The position numbers were made by a program, and so were the translations under genes. Shown piece by piece: positions 57,372 to 64,000 of a stretch of 64,000 nt of DNA. Source of the stretch: Tolypocladium sp. Sup5 PDA-1. Its lineage: Eukaryota > Ascomycota > Sordariomycetes > Hypocreales > Ophiocordycipitaceae. The notes below the pieces were generated by a model that was given only the letters and a program-made list of their open reading frames with translations, was not told the origin of the DNA and ran no database searches. The stretch covers positions 25,039 to 89,038 of the forward strand of contig JPHH03000091.1 in assembly GCA_000750105.3 (NCBI GenBank). Reading direction: 5' to 3'. Position 1 is the first letter of the stretch. Each line of letters starts with the position of its first letter.

Positions 57372-58172
57372 ATGTATCCAGCAGAGGCGAGCGGCTTCGT
57401 CGATGATGGACGAGGATGAGAGGTCGACGAGCAGCAGCCTTTTCTCGAGGAGGGACGAGACGAAGACACGGAGGCAGCAGCTGCCGTCGCGCCTTCCCGG
57501 ACACAGGCACAGCCACGTCCATGGTCACGGGGCGGCGCCAAGTACCGCTCGCAGCATCACGGATACTGCAAGCTGAGCCTCTTCATCCTCTTCTTTGCCG
57601 TCACCGTCTTGACCCTCGCCGGCGTCATCCTTAGCTTCCCGCCTAATACAGAGGTTCCTGCAGGTGACAACGACAACAACCACCCCGGGCATGACCATGA
57701 CCCTGGCCAGCCGGATGAAGGCCACCATGACGGCCAAGAAGACGAGGGCCATCACGACGACGACAACTTGGCCACAGTCGTTCACCATCACGAAGACATC
57801 TCCAACGTGGCCCATCTAAGAGACACGTCCGAGTATGTCCTTAGTCCGTCCTGGGACATCCACTCTCCTCCAACCACGCACGAGTACCACTGGACCATCC
57901 TCGATGCCGACCTGAACCCGGACGGCGTCTGCCGCCCCATGGTCCTCATCAACAACCAGTTCCCGGGCCCTCTCATCGAGTGCAACGACGGCGACACCGT
58001 CATCGTCCACGTGGAGAACAAGGCCGTCAACGCCACCTCGATTCACTTCCACGGTCTGTTCCAGAACGGCACCAACTTCATGGACGGCACTGTCGGCGTC
58101 ACCCAGTGCCCCATTGCTGCCAACCCTTCCCTCCCTAACAGTGGGCGGCGTCCGGGACAAACCATGCTATAA
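57372..58172 (+). pseudogene. Truncated multicopper oxidase (Fet3/laccase type)
   Basis: From ATG 57372 the frame is stopped by TGA at 57417..57419 and continues in frame: DEQQPFLEEGRDED, a membrane segment (LSLFILFFAVTVLTLAGVIL), a His/Asp-rich linker (HHDGQEDEGHHDDD), then the first cupredoxin: WTILDADLNPDGVCRPMVLI, NNQFPGPLIECNDGDTVIV and SIHFHGLFQNGTNFMDGTVG. The first Cu-binding HxH (HFH) is present. The sequence ends abruptly after VTQCPIA, losing the remaining copper ligands and domains. An N-terminal membrane anchor before the oxidase is the layout of some fungal cell-surface MCOs. It is a dead 5' fragment. Confidence 0.8.
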
Positions 58173-59357
58173 GTCGGCCTACCCGCCAGCTTCAGCGAGG
58201 GCCTTAGTCTACTCCGGACTTAGTGCGAACTCCAGAGACTGCTATCTGGCAAATTGGGTGCGGAGATCGCGAAGCTACGTCACGCGTGTGTCCTGTAAGG
58301 TTCCAACCTACCTTCCGAGAGCCGGTTGGGCGGTTGAGATGCGCGCTCATCTCCGGAGAGGCGGCGAGACCCACCGCTGCAGTGGTCAGCGCCCAGCGCC
58401 ACATCAAGTCTTAGACAACCGCGGTGAAGTCCAACGGTGCTGCGCTCTTGCTGTCTTGATGCGCTGCAAAATTTAGAACCAGTGGCAAGTCGGTGCATGA
58501 ATGCAGGCTTGGCCTCTCCACCGATCGATACCGGAATCGAGCTCGAGTGAAGTTTTCACGCTCAGGTTTGGCGGATAAGGGCTGGGGGAGAGGCCGTAGC
58601 TAGCGCAGTAGGTCCATCGTCAATCGTCCATCGTTCCATCGTCCTTCACCCGCTCTCTGGTCTGGCTCTATCCGCTGAACAACGATGCAGACACACACGC
58701 CCTTCCGTCCCCTGTCGCCCTCCTGTCGGCTGCTGCGAACAAGCTACGACTAACTGTATCGCTGCCCTGAGCTAGCCGCCAGTGGGTATCCCCCTCCCAC
58801 AAGTTCTCCAGATAACCCACCGTCCCGTGCTGTGATGGTACGTGCATAGTACCGTCCACTTCAGAGGCATACCACACCACCGGGTTACGGACGTCGGGAG
58901 TACTGCGTCTACAGCCGTGGTACGTACTCTGGAAGTATGGAGAAGAGGCCCCCCTTGGCGGCGTAGGCGCCTTCGTACTACCACCGCTACTGGCTGCTAG
59001 CCAGGCCATCGCTTGACCATCCGTCCCTATTAGATGGAATCGGGTCTTCTGCACGCCACTGCTCTCCATATACATAACCGTCTCTGCGCCCGTTTCCCCT
59101 CTGCACACGATATCTTCAGAAGACGCTTCGTCTTGCCTCTCGTTCCCTTGTGCTTGCAATCCTTCACCTTTGCTCTCCTCCCAATCTCTCCTCCAACCCT
59201 CTACCTCTTCTCCCGTAGACGTTTCACTCCAACGTCACATCAAGCATCTGCAGTGATCGGGTACCACTGGCGCTCGTTCCATCGCTCTGTATCACCAACA
59301 CCGGGAACGTTCACCGCCGCCATCAGCCCTGGGATTGCCCTCTGTTCGCCCGTGGCC
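58173..59357. other. Intergenic and likely former promoter region
   Basis: No gene is recognised. The last 300 bases are pyrimidine-rich and resemble the 5' leader of the PRO1-type copy; the open frame from 59034 is probably untranslated leader. Confidence 0.4.
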
Positions 59358-60640
59358 ATGACTGCTGCTCTCTCTCATCAGATGGTGTCTGTCAAGGATG
59401 CCGCTGCTGTCCGAAAGCGCAGAAGACGTGCCCCTGCCGGCGGCGCCTCGGACGACTGCTTCACCTGCTCCAAGCGAAACATCAAGTGCGACCGCCGGCG
59501 ACCGTACTGCTCCCAATGTCTCGAGATTGGCAACGGGTGCTCTGGCTACAAGACCCAGCTGACATGGGGTGTCGGCATTGCCAGCCGAGGCAAGTTCCGC
59601 GGCCTGTCTCTGCCCATTGCAAAGGCGCCTCCTGTCTCCCGCGAGCCCAAGAAGACTCCCATCGGTCGTTCGCGGTCCAACTCGACCGCCCCCGTCATCG
59701 CCGCCCACTGGAGTGAGCATGAAGACCACCGGAGGCCGCATCACCGCGGTCCCATCGATATTCCGTCCATGTCTCACGTACCCGGATCGGCGCCCACGAC
59801 CCCGTATCCTGGACCGGGCTACGACTACCTCTCCATGTCTCACCCGGAGAGCACGATGACCGTGCACCAGGGCAGCTGGGGCAGCGTTCACTACTCCTCC
59901 AACATGGTGCACTCCCCAGACGCAACGCCCAAATACTCGAAATTCCCTCTACCTCTCATCACCGACGGCCTCTCCTCGTCCGTGGACTCGGTCAGCGATG
60001 CCGACTACCTCTTGCCCCTCAGCCAGTCATCTTCGCGTAACGAGATGCCTTTTGGCAGCAGCGCGACCGTCATGTACGACAGCTATCCGGCGCACCAGAA
60101 CTCTCCTATCCCGCAAAGTCCTCCATCGGCCCTCGTCCTCGACGGCAGCTGTGCGCCAACCTCATGTCTGAGCCTTGTCTATGCCCCCTCGGAACCGAGT
60201 TCGAGCCTCACCTCTCACCTGGACCCCTTCAACACGCACCTGGGCCATAAACTGGTGTGGGAGTGTGACGGCCTCGGTGAGCATCACATGGCGCCGTGTC
60301 TAGCCTTCCCGTTCTAATGAGGCAGCAGGTGTTCCTCAAGTCGACGCATACAGCACTAGCCCCAACCCTGTTGGCCACACTTGGACGTCGCCACATGGAC
60401 GGGAGGATGAACTACAGTCGCTGCAATCCGAACACGCACAAGCCCGCTGGCCCGCCTTGCGCGGAGCTGATTCACTGCGCGGCGGCCCAGACCTCGTTGC
60501 CAGGATGCCCTTCTTTATGGATTACTAGAAAAACACCATGGCCCCTTCCATGGTATACATCGACGGCGCTCACAACCCCTTTCGAGGCCACGTCCTCCAG
60601 CTCGCCGCCAACAGCCAGAGCCTGCAGCACGCCTCACAAG
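59358..60640 (+). pseudogene. PRO1-type Zn2Cys6 regulator, truncated copy
   Basis: From ATG 59358 (second ATG 59382, MVSVKDAAAVRKRRRRAP) the protein carries a Zn2Cys6 cluster CFTCSKRNIKC...CSQCLEIGNGC, then GYKTQLTWGVGIASRGKFRG and LSLPIAKAPPVSREPKK. It matches the N-terminal half of PRO1/ADV-1, the regulator of sexual development in Sordariomycetes. The frame ends at 60317 after LGHKLVWECD. Similarity continues in another frame (GGPDLVARMPFFMDY) to TAG at 60526..60528 and on to APSMVYIDGAHNPFRGHVLQ and SQSLQHA near 60630. The remaining C-terminal domain is missing. The cluster itself is intact, so a DNA-binding fragment of about 320 aa could still be made. Confidence 0.82.
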
Positions 60641-60659
60641 GCTGGTACGCTTCCCTATT

Positions 60660-61301
60660 ACCTTAATGGGAGGGCTGTTGCCAGAGCTTGGTCTGCTTCC
60701 GTTCCTGCATTGACCAAAGCGCGATACGGCGCAATCATCTCCACCATTACTATTCCCAATGTAAACTACTCGACGCGGCAATTACTTTCATGCGTCTCTG
60801 ACTAATATTTTATGGTGGCCGTATCCAGGACATCAAGTTCATTCCAGGCAACAAGGAGAGTGCTGCTCTCACAACGTGAGCTCCCCATGTGTATCAAAGT
60901 TGCGAATCTTGCTAAATATTTCATTGCAGTGCTGTCCGGACTGGAGAAGTGTGGATCATCTACCCGTTCAGGAAGGATGCCAGTGGAAAGCAGGGTGTCC
61001 CTCAGCTTCTCTACGACCTTGGTGACAAGGCCAAGGAGTCGGTTGTACAAGGGCCACTGGACTGACATCCTCCCAGACGGCTCTCTCAGCTTCAATCGCA
61101 CCATTGACTTTGATCACATTTTCACCAGGACCCGTGGTGGCGCGGTAAGTAACTGCCTCAATGGTTTCAGGCTCAGTGGATCACCTACTGTGCCAGCTCG
61201 TCAAGATATCATGCGGAAATCGCAGGCTAACACCTTTCCAGCGTCCTCACAATGTCGTCATATTCGATCTCACCGACCCCAAGAACCCCAAGCACTACTA
61301 A
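60660..61301 (+). pseudogene. Unidentified gene fragment with two introns
   Basis: Exonic pieces read DIKFIPGNKESAALT, intron 60876..60929 (GTGAGC...TTGCAG), AVRTGEVWIIYPFRKDAS and QLLYDLGDKAKESVV, then after a one-base shift near 61045 WTDILPDGSLSFNRTIDFDH. A 98-nt intron (61144..61241, GTAAGT...TTCCAG) follows, then RPHNVVIFDLTDPKNPKHY and a stop. The splice sites and compositions are good, so this was a real gene. An upstream exon may end near 60762 (IPN|GTAAAC). A strand-rich fold is likely; the family is unknown. Confidence 0.45.
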
Positions 61302-62423
61302 ACGGGGCATTAGACAGTACAATGGCACGGTAGTAAGCCTGGCTCGCTCCTTCCAGGCCAACTTGCAGAGGCGGACATAATTTGCACCGATATATCTCCT
61401 TCGACTTACATATTCACGACTCCAATTTTAATTCATGGTAGCCTCAACTTGCGCCATTTTCTGCAGCCCTGAATCGTGCCTTCGTTCGTGATAAATTGAC
61501 ACGTGCTTGAATTTGACGCTCGTCATTGACATGCGTTGGCCGGTCTACTTGGCCAAGTGACAAATCATCAAATGGTGGCTGGATTGGCTTGGCAAAAGCC
61601 AGCAATCAACATAGGTCCCTGCCTTTCCACGTTCGCGGGGCACGCCGATACCGAGCTACACAGACGGCTTCCCCATCCCGGTAGTCTGTAGTACTCCGTA
61701 CCTCGCGTGCCCAGCCATCGACCGCCATTGTTGGAACTCAGGCCCCTTCCCAATTGGCCATTGACAAGATCAACCATCACGACCGCCATATAAATGAAAA
61801 TGAGTCTAACAAGGTTGGGTGTTTGGGAAGCCGAGCTGCATCGTCGCCACCTCGACTCTTTGAGGCTCATCTGCCGAGCCTGCTCCCACTCGTGCATCCC
61901 CGCTTACTCCAGCGTAGGAAGACCCTCCACACGCCAAGGCTCGGGTATCGGCAAATCCACGCCCTACTCGTCGATTAATGCAAAAGAACTTTGAGTCGAC
62001 CACTGAAACGGGGCAACGTCTAGCCAAGATTTCTGCTCTCTCCATACCACTTCGGGATGTGGGGAACAGTCGTTCCGGTGCCGCTGTTGGTCGAGGCTAT
62101 GGTGGCACCAACTAGCACCAACAAAACAAGATGTGGTCCAGGGCCGTCCAGGGACCAGAGTTAGCAGCCAGCCATTGGCGTCGCAGTTGTATCAGCTGCT
62201 CAAACTGGAAGCATCCCCGTCCGGGGATGGGAGCCACATGATCCTTTCCCCAGGCTCGAGTCAGGCCACCAGCCGCCTATACCTTTGAAGCAGCTCCATG
62301 TCGAGATAAAGGCGGTGTTGTCAGGATCGGCAGCAGTCTCGCCGCTCTAATCATCACCCATAAATACTCACTTCCTGGCATCCCAGGACGACTGCACCCT
62401 TCTGGTAGCACACATACTCTTCC
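61302..62423. other. Intergenic, nothing recognised
   Basis: No coding pattern. The final 200 bases should contain the promoter of the small membrane protein gene. Confidence 0.4.
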
Positions 62424-62768
62424 ATGCGAACTCTCATTTCATTCGGATTGCTGATCGCGTCGGCTGCAATGGTGACGTCGGAGTCAACTGTGGCCAACGC
62501 TCAACCGACCGCTTCTCCCACCACCTCCAATCAGACAGACTCAAACTCCTATGCAAACCCAAATCTGCGCGTCCTCATCCCGGTCATCACTATCCTAAGC
62601 ATTCTCGGAATCATCATCTTCGGCTGGCTCGGACTGCCGTGGCAGAAGCTCAGGAAGCGGAAGCCACGCCCGGTCACCCACAAGCTCGATCCGATCATCG
62701 CCGCGGAACCTGAGCTCGAAGGCGGCCGAGGTCATGGCTTTGCCACAGAACTACAACGCTGCGTTTGA
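62424..62768 (+). CDS. Small secretory-pathway membrane protein
   Basis: An intact 114-aa frame. It has a signal peptide (MRTLISFGLLIASAAMVTS), a short Thr/Ser/Asn-rich lumenal part with sequon NQT, one membrane segment (VLIPVITILSILGIIIFGWL) and a basic cytoplasmic start (KLRKRKPRP). Type I topology is predicted. No family is recognised. Confidence 0.6.
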   Translation: MRTLISFGLLIASAAMVTSESTVANAQPTASPTTSNQTDSNSYANPNLRVLIPVITILSILGIIIFGWLGLPWQKLRKRKPRPVTHKLDPIIAAEPELEGGRGHGFATELQRCV

Positions 62769-63184
62769 ACTATCTCACATGGACGCTTTGAAGATTGGGA
62801 GCAGGGGTTCGGCGGAGCACGGCGACAGTTCAAGTGCCAGCCACAATGCTCTTGGCTATTGGCGACGTCGACTAAGAAGCCGCTAACGAATTTCGGCATC
62901 CGGAAAGCGAAAGCGAGTATCCATGGCATAAAGGAAGTTGCCTAGATGTCTGGAACCCCAGCCTCCAGTGTCTTGGGGTTTCCCACCATTTCCACTCCAT
63001 CGTTTTTGTAATACCACACAGTCCCGGGAGTGAAACTGATGTTCCTCTAATGTACAGTCTCTCGTCCGAATAATTGAAAATCTTCAGTGGTCGTGGGATG
63101 GATCATCTGAGAGAGAAGATGGGTTAATGGAGGTGGCAGCTAAGAGGTCGAGCCGCGACTCACAAGGTTGGTTGTGGTGAACGT

Positions 63185-63418
63185 TCATTGCTGGAACTGA
63201 ACGGACTGGCACCCGCCTGTCGCCTTGCAATATTCCAGACAGAATCCTGATCCCTCCTCGTCTTTCTTCCCGAGGAAGTCACAGTAGCATTGGCATCTGT
63301 GTCTCTCACACGCCTGACAGGCCTTGGCGCCATTTCCTTGAACAGGTGCTTTGCACCGCGTATGCGCCGGACATGTGACACAAGGAGCAAAGCGAGGACG
63401 ACACGCCCCCGATGACAT
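63185..63418 (-). CDS. Cys-rich 77-residue protein
   Basis: From ATG 63418, 77 codons with 12 cysteines (ACRPRFAPCVTC, ACQACERHRCQCYC, FCLEYCKATGGC), mostly in C-x2-C and C-x-C pairs. No signal peptide, so zinc or other metal binding in the cytoplasm or nucleus is more likely than disulfide folding. No family is recognised. An upstream exon cannot be excluded. Confidence 0.45.
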   Translation of the reverse strand: MSSGACRPRFAPCVTCPAHTRCKAPVQGNGAKACQACERHRCQCYCDFLGKKDEEGSGFCLEYCKATGGCQSVQFQQ

Positions 63419-63731
63419 AGCGCCGAATACGGAGCGCCGAATACGGCGGAAGCTGGTTAGGTTAGTGGACGGAGTGCAGGCGGCCGCGCCGGCGGCCGCG
63501 CCGGCGTGGCGGTTCTGTCACCCACCTCACCAACGCACAGGCGGAGTCTGTAAACCATCCGACCCTCCGAGCCGCTGAACCCCAGATTAATGCCATCAGC
63601 CCATTCGACGTAGCTCCCCCTTGCCCCCAAGCCCGCGAAGCTTCCTACACCTCACTATCGCTCTAATTCACCACCTTCATTGCCTTTCGACTCTGCACTG
63701 AAGCCAACTCCATCCATTGTCGTCGAACAGC

Positions 63732-64000
63732 ATGGCTAGTGCAACAGGCCGCGGCACGGGTGCAGCCAGGTCGCGCAACCGGGCCAGCGACGCGGAGCTC
63801 GGATTCCCCAAGAAGCCCAGAATCGAGGCCAAGACAGAGCGCACGCGATGGAGAATGAAGGACGATGACAGTCGCCACACGTGGCACTATTTGACAGACG
63901 ACAAAGCTGCCAAGGATTGGCCGCAGAGCTATGCCGAAAAGTACTACATGAATCTGCCTTTGGTAAGACGTGGCCAGACACCTCGCCCGCCAGCACATTG
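63732..64000 (+). CDS. ERG7: Lanosterol synthase, first exon
   Basis: Oxidosqualene:lanosterol cyclase (terpene cyclase/mutase family), which makes lanosterol from 2,3-oxidosqualene in ergosterol synthesis. Exon 1 is 63732..63962: a basic Ala/Arg-rich start, then TRWRMKDDDSRHTWHYLTDD and KAAKDWPQSYAEKYYMNLPL, the conserved N-terminus of fungal ERG7. GTAAGA at 63963 starts an intron that runs past the window edge. The DCTAE active-site region lies beyond the window. This is the only clearly core metabolic gene here. Confidence 0.88.
   Translation, partial: MASATGRGTGAARSRNRASDAELGFPKKPRIEAKTERTRWRMKDDDSRHTWHYLTDDKAAKDWPQSYAEKYYMNLPLVRRGQTPRPPAH

Noticed and set aside
59034..59357. N-terminal extension of the PRO1-type frame
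   Set aside because: The composition is leader-like, and family proteins start at the MTAALSHQMVSVKD position.

Overview
The window is nuclear DNA of a filamentous ascomycete. Evidence: short GT-AG introns of about 45-100 nt with CTAAC/CTGAC-type branch sequences, and fungus-specific families (CFEM receptor, Zn2Cys6 regulator, 2EXR, RZ-finger NFX1 helicase). The closest family variants I recognise suggest Sordariomycetes, probably Hypocreales; that is inference from memory of family sequences, not a search. No rRNA, convincing tRNA or CRISPR array was seen.

Layout. 0-1.4 kb: 3' part of a flavin monooxygenase. 2.2-4.7 kb: three gene relics (DUF3638-type giant protein, Arca-like regulator, kinase-like). 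5.5-7.4 kb: ASH1-type SET methyltransferase gene with an in-frame stop. 8.8-12.5 kb: weak open frames. 12.8-15.6 kb: two diverged inverted copies of an unidentified coding unit. 16-19.9 kb: a conserved-looking single-exon gene, a broken LaeA/TAM-type methyltransferase and a secreted protein. 21.3-23 kb: a frameshifted unknown and a BBE-type oxidoreductase relic. 23.1-29.2 kb: a large NFX1-type helicase with a C-terminal RZ finger, carrying three lesions. 29.8-35.9 kb: BTB, C2H2 and RBR genes and a small Cys protein. 36.5-38.8 kb: two related unknown genes. 39.4-40.5 kb: a GC-rich HTH and ACT-like coding island. 40.6-45.4 kb: LTR-derived repeats enclosing 2EXR and F-box genes, a 17-bp minisatellite and a hAT N-terminal fragment. 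45.5-53.6 kb: aspartic protease, small protein, hAT C-terminal fragment, retroelement-like debris and an intact CFEM receptor. 53.6-61.3 kb: mostly empty, with truncated multicopper oxidase and PRO1-type copies. 62.4-64 kb: two small genes, then the first exon of lanosterol synthase (ERG7) running off the right edge.

Overall this is an accessory-type, decaying segment beside a core sterol gene. It shows no metabolic cluster. Two features stand out. Three unrelated genes have introns with GC donors supported by the reading frame. Many otherwise well-preserved coding sequences carry one stop codon or a one-base frameshift, which means either widespread recent decay or residual assembly indels. 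Raw reads would separate the two.
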